A DNA stretch of 64,000 nucleotides from assembly GCA_030762175.1 (NCBI GenBank), contig CM060837.1, positions 6,652,001 to 6,716,000 on the forward strand, in the 5' to 3' direction. The stretch is from Metallyticus violacea. Its lineage: Eukaryota; Arthropoda; Insecta; Mantodea; Metallyticidae. The translations under genes and the position numbers were made by a program. The number at the start of each line of letters is the position of its first letter. Position 1 is the stretch's first letter. Positions 21,575 to 32,278 of the stretch are shown one piece after another. The notes beneath the pieces are model-generated. The model was not told the origin of the DNA, did no database searches, and worked only from the letters and a program-made list of their open reading frames with translations.

Positions 21575-21800
21575 CGTCTCAAAAAAATTCTCCATTACAA
21601 TCAACAGGAGTCTCCCAGCTAGGTTGTAAATGCCACTTTTGAAAATTTGGATCAATGAATGAAATGAAGCCTCTTAGTATTCTGTGCATATCATACTTTT
21701 TGACGTCTAGGTAGTTATGCAGGATACGTAACATACGATGACTGAAATATTTAGGATGTATGGAGGATGCAATTAGATACGCACAATTTATCAAACCTGA
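21575..21800 (-). pseudogene. Mariner Mar-G transposase, C-terminal fragment (inverted)
   Basis: The minus strand reads SSIHPKYFSHRMLRILHNYL, KKYDMHRILRGFISFIDPNF and WETPVDCNGEFF. It is clearly the same C-terminus as at 20470-20835 but in opposite orientation and with independent changes. No inverted terminal repeat was identified. Confidence 0.65.
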
Positions 21801-22305
21801 GCTGCATTTGCTGTCATGTGAGAATTAGTAGATAACGCGAATACTGATTTGTGAAAAAATAGAGAAGACAAATGTACGTTCAGAGTTAAAAAAGTGCAAC
21901 AAATTTACTGCAATATGCAGGTAGGATTGGTATATATTAAAATTTTCATTGCAGTTCATTGGTAGAAAATGTGCATATATGTGAAATAGTAACATTAAAA
22001 GCTAATAAATATAAAAATGTAGAAGTCCAACGGTGTTGGATCTGGGTAACATGGTGGAAACTCAATCGGACCTCTTCGTTCTATCCAGTGCCTTGGATCC
22101 AGTGCGCGGGGCTTGTTGCTGTGCGAGGTCTCCCAGATCCGCCCTTGTAAACATCGCATATGGTACCACGAGTCTCAAATTTGTCCCGAATGCGTGCAAT
22201 TGTTACTCCCGTTGGCGGTTCTGTACACACATCTCCATTACCTTTGAATTTCAACAACATTCTCGGTTTTCCAATACAACTTCAAAACTGTTTTTACTGT
22301 TCAAA

Positions 22306-22577
22306 CGATAATCTTGGTTCCATTTTGTTGTAACAACGCTAGCATAACGTAATGTGAGTCACATCTGTTTACAGAACATCATACGATAATCTTGGCCTCA
22401 TTTGTTCGTTGTTGATTTACCTGTCACGTAGCAACGCTACCATAATGTATGTGAGTCACATCTGTTTACAGAACATCATACGATAATCTTGGATTCATTT
22501 GTTCATTGTTGGTTTACCTGTCACGTAGCAACGCTATCATAATGTATGTGAGTCACATCTGTTTACAGAACATCATA
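22306..22577. repeat. 97-bp tandem duplication inside the DUF4817 element
   Basis: CGATAATCTTGG starts at 22306, 22384 and 22481, and each unit ends in ATGTGAGTCACATCTGTTTA then CAGAACATCATA. The first unit is 78 bp and the next two are 97 bp with extra TTGTTGATTTACCTGTCACG. Divergence between the two 97-bp units is low, so the duplication is younger than the element. Confidence 0.9.
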
Positions 22578-22581
22578 CTAC

Positions 22582-22870
22582 CGCCACGGGTGGCCGGGGT
22601 CGTTAAGGCACGGACTCGTGAGAGGGAGGTCTGGGGTTCGAATCCCGCCAGGACCGTCCTGCCTGCCTGAGGTTTTTTTCCAGGTTTACCTCAGTCCTCA
22701 AAACTGGCAAATGCCGGGGAGGTACCCTAAACTTAGGCCTGGAACGGTTCTTTCCTTAAAAAAAAAAATAATTTCCCAATTTATCATCTCATGTATCATC
22801 AGTGTTCGCCGTCTGTGGTGCCTCAGTAGTAAAAACGGGCGTTAAACATCATTCAAACAAAAAACAAAAA
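22582..22870 (+). mobile_element. SINE A, copy 1 (with 12-bp target duplication)
   Basis: A tRNA-like head (GGTGGCCGGGGTCGTTAAGG, B box GGTTCGAATCC) is followed by CCAGGACCGTCC, a T-rich CCAGGTTTACCTCAGTCC, AAATGCCGGGGAGGTACCC, TAAACTTAGGCCTGGAACG, ATTTATCATCTCATGTATC and GTGGTGCCTCAGTAGTAAAA. It ends in an A-rich tail. ACATCATACTAC flanks both sides (22570-22581 and 22871-22882), giving exact ends and proving insertion into the DUF4817 element. Confidence 0.93.
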
Positions 22871-22965
22871 ACATCATACTACACATTACTGTTGTTTTTC
22901 GGTCCAACTTTGAAATATATTAAATAGATATCTACTGTGAATGTGAATACATTTAGGCACCCTCG

Positions 22966-24102
22966 GTATTTGCAATATGAAACATTAAACAAATGTGGAA
23001 TGTGAGAGGGTTTTGCCAAAAATATCTCAACTTTTGTGGGAGCCTGTACTTAACAAATGTATATATTCATGGTAGCATCGAGGAAAATTTTGTTACGTTG
23101 GAATCCATGAAACTCCTGCTGCTTGACAACAAGGTGTTAGATCCCCTCTTCCGAATCAGATGCAGAGCTAAACAAAGCGTGACCATTCGCGTGCGTGCAT
23201 GCCTCGTCAGCGTCTGGCAGAAACTAGTTCAAATAGAAACGCTATCCTTCATGCAAGAACCTTTAACGTTTTTAGATGTTCGGCTTTGTTTTCATGAAGA
23301 AGCAAAATTTGATTACTTTAACATGACTATTTCATTTATGAGGTCATCATAAAATGTACCCATGAAATGAAACATAATTTTGAATTTTGACCGATTACAG
23401 CCCAATATCGCAGGGAAATTATCATCAAGTTTTACCAAACTCCTTTACGGTGCGAAATGCATTTGCCTTCTGGTGTAGCCAGCTCTATAAATCCTGAACA
23501 CGCATCACTGACCACTTTTGCTACCAGGCCGTGGGAAGGTATTGACTAAACCTGAAGTACTATGATATTCTGTATTGGCAATTGACAGTCATCTGTTAAA
23601 AGACAACTTGAAAAGGATAATACAAATATACAATATACAGTTATTAAAATGTTGTAAGCATATTTTTAGGTGATTTATATTTAAATTCTTATTTTATTCG
23701 TTAAATAGTTCTAATGAATATCACTTGAGCGTCTGAGCTTTCCAGGTAAATTCACGAACGTATGATATTATTTGTGATAGTTAATATGTCTGAAGTTATC
23801 TTCATGAACGTCTAAAAAATTATTTAAACCTCTTTACAAATGTCTATAACCTTTTGGAAGATATTTTCAGGGATGAACTTAGTAATGCAGCTCTCACAGT
23901 TTCGATGGAACCAGGAAATACTTTTGGTTCTAAAATGGATTACTGTATACTATAGCATCTGGCTGTATCCTCAGAAGACTTTTGAACTTTCTGAGAGCAC
24001 ACACTTAACCTTCTTCTGAAATGCAGAAGATATGCTATAAGCACTTTTGAAAATTAATTTGGGGATCATTTGTCTTTCTTTTTATGTTACAAAGTTAATA
24101 TA
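22966..24102. other. No gene seen
   Basis: Includes a 119-codon open frame at 22993-23352 without any domain I recognise. The rest is AT-rich. Confidence 0.35.
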
Positions 24103-24977
24103 TGAGAGTAGATCCACAAGTTTCCGCCCTCGCCGATAACGATTATCGCCTTCACAAAACTCTTATCGTGTGTCATACCTAACCTTTTAAGTAAATAATT
24201 GCAGCTGCAACACCCGCTCCGCTGTGTTCAGTTGTTCAAATATAGTTGCATAAAGAAGGTTTTGTGTAGAAGATTGTGATGTGTTCATAATGGAGTATCA
24301 AGCTGGAATTAAGTTCTTCACAAAATAAGGACTTACTCCAAATGAAATTAAACAGCGATTGGACGGTGTATATGGGAAAGCATTCCCTCTCATATTCTAC
24401 CATAAGAGAATGGGCTAAACGTTTTCGAATGGGTCGAGAAAGCATTGAAGACGAAGAGCGTGGAGGTGCTCACTCCTGAAAACATCGCTCTCGTGGAAGG
24501 AGAAATTATGGAAGACCGGCGGCTTAGACTTACAGAAATAGCAACAAGGTTGGGCCTTTTTGCAACAACAGTCCTTCGAACTATTCATGAACATTTAAAC
24601 ATGAATAAGGTTAGTGCAAGATGGGGGCCTGGACTTCTTTCCTCAGTCCAAAAGCAGCAACGAGTCATCTGTTGTAAGACATTTGTGGAGCTCTACCGTG
24701 GCAACAAGAGAGAAGTTCTGCAAATCATTGTTACAGGATATGAAACTAGTATCCCTTGTTCAAAAGAGAATCAATGGAGTGGCAGGCGTAAACCTGGCGA
24801 AGCGCCGCCTCTAAAAGCCAAGGTCACTCAGTCAACCAAGAACATCAAGACCACAATCTTTTGGGACTGTGAAGGAATACTCTTCATTGACTTCAAGGAG
24901 AGGAACACCACAGTAAATGGGGAGTACTATGCTGGCCTACTGCATTGACTGCGTGCTTCCATCAAAGAAAAAAGTGT
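24103..24977 (+). mobile_element. Mariner Mar-A, 5' two-thirds (joined to another mariner)
   Basis: Starts after TA at 24101 with TGAGAGTAGATCCACAAGTT. The start of the transposase (MEYQAGIKFF, about 24291) is followed by a stop and a frameshift in the first helix-turn-helix. The frame at 24445-24948 then gives VEVLTPENIALVEGE, LRLTEIATRLGLFATT, HLNMNKVSARW, IVTGYETS (first catalytic D changed to Y), KPGEAPPLK and ILFIDFKERNTTV. At about 24977, after 'CATCAAAGAAAAAAG', the sequence switches to a different mariner lineage. Confidence 0.85.
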
Positions 24978-25245
24978 CTTATATCAAGAAATGCTCGGCC
25001 TCATACGTGTGTAAAATCAATGAATTAGGGTACGATGTATTATCAGATCCGCCTTATTCCCCTGGGTTCATTAGACTTTAATATCTGCCCTAAACTAAGA
25101 AAAATTCCTTTGGATAGATAAATTCATCCGATGAAGTGCGTAAATCATCAGTTGTGGTTGTGGATAAAAACTTTGAATTAGTGTCAAGAAAGTTCGTGTT
25201 GCAGTAATTTTGTACTCCATTCCGCGAACTTTTTAAATGACCCTC
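24978..25245 (+). pseudogene. Mariner Mar-B, catalytic-core C-terminal fragment
   Basis: Reads NARPHTCVK (end of the second-D motif) and then, after a one-base shift, ELGYDVLSDPPYSPG (around the third D). Decayed SSDEVRKS and KNFELVSRKFVLQ segments follow. This style (NARPHT, ELGY.VL..PPYSP) is a mariner lineage distinct from Mar-A, in the same orientation and starting exactly where Mar-A stops. A terminal repeat could not be defined; TGACCCTC near 25240 may be its 3' end. Confidence 0.65.
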
Positions 25246-26289
25246 TTTGAACATTTTCATTGATAAAGAATTGCAGAATATTTCAAGTCATTTATTCTGT
25301 ATATCCATTATTGTCAACAACAACAACAGTCAGTTCTGAAATATTTATTTGAAATGTTGCTCTAGTGTTAACAGAGGAAAAGTATTGTTAAAATCTTACT
25401 TTATACTTTTGTTACATTAAATCCTCTATTTTTTCCCAAAAACCGAAGTGCGTCTTTACTTCCGTAGAACTCTCATAGTTGAAAACCTTCCAGCTGCCAA
25501 GCGACTTCTATAACAGCGAAGTTGGCTACCTCATATTGTTGAAAACACAATTCGATTTGTGTACCCACACGTTGTTTCTCCACACCTCGTTTGGTTCTCA
25601 TCAAATTCTGTCTCTCTCCCGTGAGGGGCGGCAACACAAAACCAAGGAACCCCCCGCAAATCTTCCTCAGCAGCCGTGATTCTGTTTACGGAAATGTCAT
25701 TACATTCTGGCAAAGGGAAACACAAATCCGTTTTGAATATCTTGGAATGTGTAATTATTATTATTATCGGCAATCTACCCTCTTCTAAGCTACTGTGCGC
25801 TATTATCTTGTGAAACGTACATCTAAAACAAGGCATTGGTCTAATAGTAGTATCCCAGAAGCCTGTTCGTTACTTTTTTAATTACACTAATGATCGTTGT
25901 TTAAGATTTGTCTGTTGAAAATTAAATGCGGGTGCATACCAGCAATAGTCACCTTCTGGTTCCAAAATCAAGAACTAAATGTTTTCGTCATTCATGGACT
26001 ATTCAATAAAAAGTCGTCATACTTTTTAAGGTCATAATTTCTAGCGCTAAAATATATTAGCTTGATACATAATGTACACATAGCACCAGTTTCATTAGTG
26101 TAAATTCCAGTTCCTGTCTGCGAGAGGTGTGTAAGTTACAACGTGTTCAGTTCCTCCTATACTACAATTAGTAACAAGTGATTAACTGCTCTGAAATTAT
26201 AGTGAAACACTAGCGCTGCTGTCATGGTGAGAAAGGATCGTGGAATATACAAACACTGTCGTAAATTCTGAAAAGTTAACTCAGTTCCA
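25246..26289. other. No gene seen
   Basis: Opposed short open frames near 25479-25836 have no recognisable motif. A small (ATT) run lies near 25756. Confidence 0.4.
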
Positions 26290-27103
26290 CCCATGCTTTC
26301 TTAACTGGAAAGTTTCACGTGAGACATATTTGTGCACTGTGGAATTGTTGCTAAAAAACGTGTGTGAAGATACATTTTCGCAAGGTAATAATGTTTAGCT
26401 TGATTAGCATCCTTCAGTTGTCCAGTAGTGAAGCGTAACACTCCCCAGCGATGCTTCTGTCTTTCTGTAGATAGTCTACGAGCACCAAGCCATGAGAATC
26501 CCAAAAAACTGCAGATGGAACCGTTTTTGCTTTGTTTGATGCGCTTTCACTTGTTGCCACCCACTGTTAAGACAGCTCCTTTATCCATGTTTCAACTACT
26601 GTTATGAAACTCCCTGGAATGCGTTTAAACAAGTCTAAACACTGTTGCGAAATGTGTTTTTTGCCCATAAATGCGGCGGAAAACTGTCTCATCCCCAAAA
26701 CTTCGTGTGAAATGTTGTGGACATGGCCTATCGAAGTCTTTACAGTGTCAGTCAATTCGCGAACCTTCAACATGCGATCATTGAGTATGAAATTGTGAAA
26801 TTTTATCACAATCTCATCGGTGTTAGCAATGGTGGGACGCCCTGAGTGCTTATCATCTTAAATGAATGTACTACTACGCTTAAATTCAGCAGCTGCTTTT
26901 TAACCGTCTTAAACGAAAGGGAAGAATGTGTAATGTGTAATGTAATCCCTTTGGTAATCCTGTTCTTCAAAACAAAACTACTTTATCGCAGTTGTATTGC
27001 AGTTTTATCCATCTTATAGAAAATGTTAACACTAGCTTGTTTGCACGATCATTACAAACAAGTGACTGCACTTGCGCGTCTGGACTTTACACCGCACCAT
27101 GTA
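26290..27103 (-). pseudogene. Mariner Mar-C transposase pseudogene, copy 1
   Basis: The minus strand starts MDKTAIQLR (about 27013). It passes through a frame-broken N-terminus to KFHNFILNDRMLKVREL, DTVKTSIGHVHNISHEVLGM (helix-turn-helix), QQCLDLFKRIPGSF and ITVVETW, where the first catalytic D is V. Then come VFWDSHGLVLVDYLQKD and ECYASLLDN. It is truncated before the second catalytic motif. The second copy at 35505-36196 shares the start MDKT.IR and about 80 bp of 5' untranslated sequence. Confidence 0.78.
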
Positions 27104-27245
27104 AAGGTTGATAATTGTGAGATAAATATTCTAATAAACATGCTATTAATTCTTTTAAAAGTGTTCAGAGTAAAAATATGTAGTTCTTTGAAGTAAGGTA
27201 GTGGTGTGTTATTGTGTAGCAACTTTATTTCTGTGTTCGGCATGA

Positions 27246-28090
27246 ATAAAAGTGAGAGACGTCAGTGTAGTAATCATCCAGATAATTTTTGTTCTGTTTG
27301 TGGAAAGTTCACTTCAAAATCCTAAAGGAAAAATCTACAAAATTACAAAAACAGCTTACTTTCACTACTTTGTTTCCAAAATTGGTGATCAAGGTAAAAA
27401 GTGGACCCCAAAGCATTGTTATATTACTCTTACTTGTACAATTAATTTGAGAAAGTGATTATATGCAAAATTAAGCCCCTTATCGTTCGATGTACCTAAG
27501 ATTTGGTACCGTTTATTTAAATGTGCCATCAGCGATTTGACCACTCCCTCATAGCAAAATTTTACCAGCATAAACTCCCCAAAGTCTTTTGAAGAAATTG
27601 TTAGTAACAGTACTAATGATTCAAACAAGTCCTTAACTTCAAGTGTTTCATCCTACGAACCCTCCACCACTATAGTTGTTCGATTAATCAGGCTTAGATG
27701 GTATAGTGCAGCATTTACATTTACCAACTAGAGATTTTTGAATGTACTTGCTGAAACTACTAGAGGTACAGTCTATAGGAAACAGCATTCCCAGTTTTAC
27801 ATGTGCAAAGTTAAAGGAGGGCATTTTTGTTGTTGCACAGATAAGAAAAATTTTAAATGAGAAGTTGTTGAAAGTAAGGTAACAAATATGGAACTGCTGG
27901 CCTGGCGTACTTTCAAGGCAGTTTCTTGGCAATAGGAAGGATGAACAATATGAATCTTTACTACAATGTTATAAAGAAACGGTTTGTTAAAATGTAACCA
28001 ATAGTTCATGCCTGAAAATTTGGGTGCTGTTAGAATCAAGAAGCAGAGAGTTTTCATCAGGACTCAGCCACTATATCCTGCAGTATTTGG
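27246..28090 (+). pseudogene. Remnant of an uncharacterised arthropod repeat-family protein
   Basis: Fragments in shifting frames keep a fixed order. RRQCSNHPDNFCSVCGKF is at about 27258 (N-terminal cysteine motif), then AYFHYFVSKIGDQGKKWTPK at about 27354 and CAKLKEGIFVVAQIRKILN at about 27801. AWRTFKAV with a FLGN-like segment is at about 27902-27935, and a MPENLGAV / QEAESFHQD segment is at about 28010-28060. From memory, multicopy proteins in arthropod genomes carry this arrangement (NHPD.FC..CG.., GDQ.K.W.P, AKLKEGIFVGPQI, ENLGAV..E.GE.FHQD). They are usually unannotated and probably transposon-derived. The central region is largely deleted. No terminal repeats found. Function of the family unknown. 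Confidence 0.62.
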
Positions 28091-30131
28091 TTTCTGAAGA
28101 GGGGCAGTCGTTCTGCAGCCACCAGGCAGCAAGTGTTTTTAGAAGATACGTCTTTTGTTATTTTTGTTGTTTATGTTTTAATCGGTTTATATACATTCGT
28201 TTTAATTCTATTTTGACTAGCAATTACTTTTCATTCTTCCAATTGGCATTTGAATTGCTAGTTAAAAGTTTCAGAAATTTATTTTTCTTTAACGTCTTTT
28301 AAGGTAACCGGGAGATGGAAATCTATCAAATAATATTTTGCACTCTATTTCATAAATATATAAATCTATCAATATGACTTTTCTATTAGATATTAAGAAT
28401 GCTTAACTAATGATTCTCTATAAATTTTAATTTTCTAATGCTCATAAAAATTTTAAACAAAAATTATTTCTTCATAACTTGAAATTTTGACATAAAGTGC
28501 ATTTTTCTTAGGATTGGCTGGACTAACCTTGTTGAAAATTTGAACACACATAATATATGCAAATGTGAAGTGTGATAACTAGAAGTATTTAAATACCACT
28601 ATTAATTGATAGAAATCAATAACAATAAGAAATTAAAAATATTTCTATTTCGTTTTTTTTTTTTTTTCAAGTTTTGAATATTAATTTATTTTCTAGCAAC
28701 TAGTATAGACATATTATTCTAGTTTAAGTAAAAATAAAATCATTACATTTTCACTAATAGTTTATACAAAAATACATGATTATTTAACAGTGTTTTTCGT
28801 TTTTTAACAAGATTTTATTTTGGTTTAAACATTTTTAAAAAAAAATTATGTGCATTACAGAATTAAATTTTACAGAGCACTTTTTGGTTAAGCTTTCGTA
28901 ATATCTCCCAAAAAGTTCATATTGATAGCTTTTAAACTTTCTGATATACAGTGTAAAAGGTATAATGTTGCATTAGTTGTTTGATTTACACTATGCCTGA
29001 CAAGAACAATGCAGTCATTTTCGTAAGCAAGCGTATCATTTTCCATAAGATTCAGATGTTTTCTCTATAGAGGTTTGATGAGAAGTTATCTGTTTTCATA
29101 AAAACTATACACAATGGGAAAACTGGAAGATTGAGGTATGAATTGTTGGAGCATCCACCTCCTTCCCACATTTGGCACTCTCTGATTCCACTGTTTTCAT
29201 AGTTTAAACTCTTCCTCGTGGTTCAGAGTTTTTTACAAAAATATGCAGCCCTACGTCAATAAAAGCTAATTCAGATAAGGGAATAAAAATTTTGCATTAA
29301 AGAAAATAATTTGAAAAATAAATCTAATGTTCTGGTTAAAAGCTGGTTTCTTTATTGTCAGACCAAGGACCTTTCAAGTCGCTCTCGTACCGAACTCTCT
29401 AAAAACGACGATAAAGAAATGTACTGGGGAAAAAAAAAAATTTAAATGTATTAGGTGCTCTATTTTCGGTAGATCTATCAAATTGTTTCGACCAAAAAAT
29501 CCGACAACTTTCTTCGTTCTTTCATTACTCATTTGCGCTCAGTTTTGTTCCTTTTTAAATATATTTCTCTCATATCCTTCCTCTCTTCCATTCTTATCGT
29601 AATCCACCCCTTTTTCTTCGCCTTTGCCTTATTATTGCATCACTAGGGGCGGTCACCAATCTTCATCAGGTTGGCAACAGCTGGTCCGGAGAGCCTCTGA
29701 TTAAATTAGGGCAGCCAGGCGAGATATAACAGGGGCCCATGTCTTCACTTTCAGTGGGACGAGTGACGCTCAAGAATTTCCTTACGCTTTCTGATGCACT
29801 TCTACTTTACTAAAGGGTACCGCTTAATTAACGTGGGGGAGGGGGGAGTATGGTAATAAAATACAATTCTTAATAGTGTGGCACCCGAGAGCTTTTGAGC
29901 ATTCTGAAGTCGAAAGTTGTTGATTTCAAAACAGTACAGTCTTTATAAAAGAAAAATGCTATATATATATGATAATGTTTGTCTTCAGTCCGTGCAAAAG
30001 TGTCACACCGTGGAGAGAGTTTCTGATTTCAGTCCGCTCTGAGCGCTACGCACATTGGGCCAAGGTTGCGCCGGTGGCTGTCATAATAACAGTTTGCACA
30101 TGTATTGTCAGCCGCAGTTTGCTGATAATAC
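28091..30131. other. AT-rich DNA, no gene seen (about 2 kb)
   Basis: 28300-28900 is very AT-rich with a T15 tract near 28654. 29600-29830 is GC-richer. Neither shows a recognisable motif. Confidence 0.4.
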
Positions 30132-31395
30132 GAGGTGGAATCCGCAATATTCGGGACTGGTGCTGCCATCTCGACAGTAGTTACAGTACAGTTTCGTACC
30201 GCTAGGTGGCAACACTAGCACAGCTGATGAGTAAGTGTTTAAAGTTTCATGCAGCTGGGTAGATGTGTTGAGATTCTATAGTACTTTTCATGATACTCTG
30301 TGTGTAGTGTGTAGCGATTTTACGATGGATCCAAAATTAGAACAGAGAGTGTCCATCAAATTCTGTGCAAATCTCGGAGAAAATGCTAGCGAGACCCTCA
30401 CAATGATTCAACAAGTATTTGGGGGACAAAGCATAAGCCGTACACGTGTGTTTGAGTGGCATGCTCGGTTCAGGGTCGGCCCTACAGCTATTGAAGACGA
30501 TGCTCACACCGGTAGGCTCGTCAGCTGCACAACGCCTCGTTCGTGAGGATCGACGTCGAACCATTGAAGACCTTGCTCATGAAGTAGAAATTGGTTATGG
30601 GACATGCCAACGAATTTTAACTGATGAATTGGGCATGCATCGTGTCGCCGCTAAATTTGTGCCAAGGATCCTGACTGCTGATCAGAAGGCGCAGCTTGTT
30701 GAAGTTTGCACGGAGCTTCGTCAGGCCGTATCCGATGACCCAACCTTCTTGTCCTGGGTCATCACCGGCGACGAGAGCTGGATGTAGGCTTATGACCCTG
30801 AGGCAAAACAACAATCCTCCCAGTGGAAGAGCCCAAACTCATCAAGACCAAAAAAAAAAAAGCGAGACAAGTGAAGAGCAAAGTCAAGAGCATGCTCCTC
30901 GTTTTCTTTGACACCAAGGAGATTGTACACAAAGAATTCATCCCACCAAATCAAACAGTGAATTCCACGTACTACTGTGACGGCTCCTGAAAATGTGCGG
31001 AGATGACGGCCCGAACTTTGGCGACAAGGGGACTGACTGTTGCATCACGATAAAGCTCCCTGTCGCAATTCCTTGTTCACCAGGAGCTTTTTGACGAAAA
31101 ACAATATGACGGTTGTCCCTCACCCACCGTACTCGCCTGATTTGGCATCCTGCGATTTCGACTATTCCCCAAAATGAGAATTGAGTTGAAAGGGCGTCGG
31201 TTCGACACAATTGAGAGGATTCAAGAAGAAACGCTGTGTGTGCAAAACACCCTCAAAGAACATGGCTTCCAAGATGCACTTGGAAAATGGCAGAATCGCT
31301 GGGACGTGTGGAAGGGAACTACGTTGTCTTTAGTCTCAAAGTAAGTTTTTGACCAAATGGCAACACCAGTCCAGAATATTCTGGATACCACCTCA
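30132..31395 (+). mobile_element. Mariner Mar-D, full-length with 44-bp inverted repeats
   Basis: The left end GAGGTGGAATCCGCAATATT (from 30133) and the complement of the right end (GAGGTGGTATCCAGAATATT, ending 31395) match at 36 of 44 positions. A TA precedes the left end at 30130-30131; the right flank is AAAAT, so the duplication is not preserved there. Length is 1,264 bp with a transposase relic between. This is the best-defined complete element of its lineage here. Confidence 0.88.
30325..31345 (+). pseudogene. Mar-D transposase pseudogene
   Basis: MDPKLEQRVSIKFCANLG begins at 30325, followed by TRVFEWHARFRVG, a frameshift, and REDRRRTIEDLAHEVEIGYG and LGMHRVAAKFVPRILTADQK. Next is VITGDESWM (first D), where a UAG stop replaces the following Tyr codon at 30785. 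Then VFFDTKEIVHKEFIPPNQTV, LHHDKAPCRNS (second D, usual N changed to K) and PPYSPDLASCDF (third D) follow, and the end reads WQNRWDVWKGTTL. There are 34 residues between the second and third D. All three acids survive, but at least two frameshifts and several stops kill it. Confidence 0.88.
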
Positions 31396-32278
31396 AAAAT
31401 CACTATAACCAAGTCTTTGTTTTATTACATGCTATAAATTACAGTGTGTTAATAAAGTATATTGTACATAGAAATGTTATCACTGGAACAAAGAAATATA
31501 AAGTGTAACCTGTGGGTGAACCAGGACAGAAACATTACCGAAGTACAGTTGTAGATACAAACATTTCAAACACAGGTGAAATATTGTGCGTATGCTTTTA
31601 TTGTTAAAATTTATGGAAGTGGAAAGCGGTTAGAACTTGTGCAACCTTGTACCCCAGTGGTTTGTGTTCAGGGGCAGGCCAAAAATAGCTGTATGTGCGT
31701 TAATTATTTGCACTTAATTTAAAATCTCCTTATTTAACATTCAAAACGGGTAAAGTAAAGTTTAGAAACAATCTTTAATGATGAATATTTGTACAAACCT
31801 TTTTAATGTGCATAAACTGTTATTTTTAAATACTTTTGAATATTCAAATAAACAGCCTCGCCATATTTAGGGAAGGGGTAGTAAGAACACATGTGTCAAA
31901 GTTTTGAGCTGTAAGAATTAACACTACACAAACGTTCCAACTGTTTCGCTGTTAACTGTGTACCTGATACCAGTCTGCAACAACACCTAACTTTGTTTAG
32001 AGCTTGTCATAGTACAGAGGAAGTTCCTCAGAGTACAGCCGTCATCTGGTACACACCAGGGGCTCCTGACGCGAGCAGAGGGGAGGTCTAGTGACGAGGT
32101 GCACCGGTTGCAAATGACGGTAGCCTACCACTGCTCCCCGAACCGCAAATGATACAACTGTGTGTCAATATCAAGTACAGGCATTCTCTTGGCCACAGTT
32201 TTTCGTTTACGTAAAACGTTTCAAACGTTGGTTTGAAATGAACTCATGTATTTTTAAATGTCTGAAAACGATTTAAAC
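31396..32278. other. No gene seen
   Basis: Unassigned. A GC-richer patch near 32030-32150 has no recognisable motif. Confidence 0.4.

Larger units (their letters stand above)
22018..22965 (-). mobile_element. DUF4817/Tc-like non-autonomous element, copy 2, with tandem expansion and SINE insert
   Basis: On the minus strand the right end is CCGAGGGTGCCTAAATG at 22965, with TA outside. The 5' untranslated region follows, interrupted by a SINE A insertion (22582-22870) and expanded by a 97-bp duplication (22306-22577). The DUF4817 frame comes next (complement of 22320-22110). Then comes the same internal-deletion junction as copies 1 and 4, at about 22085-22105 (GGATCCAGTGCGCGG on the plus strand). 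The element is truncated near 22018 just into the DDE C-terminal segment, so its 3' inverted repeat is missing. Confidence 0.8.

Noticed and set aside
22993..23352. 119-codon open frame as a possible host exon
   Set aside because: No recognisable domain, no clear splice context and no second-strand support; the length is reachable by chance in 64 kb.
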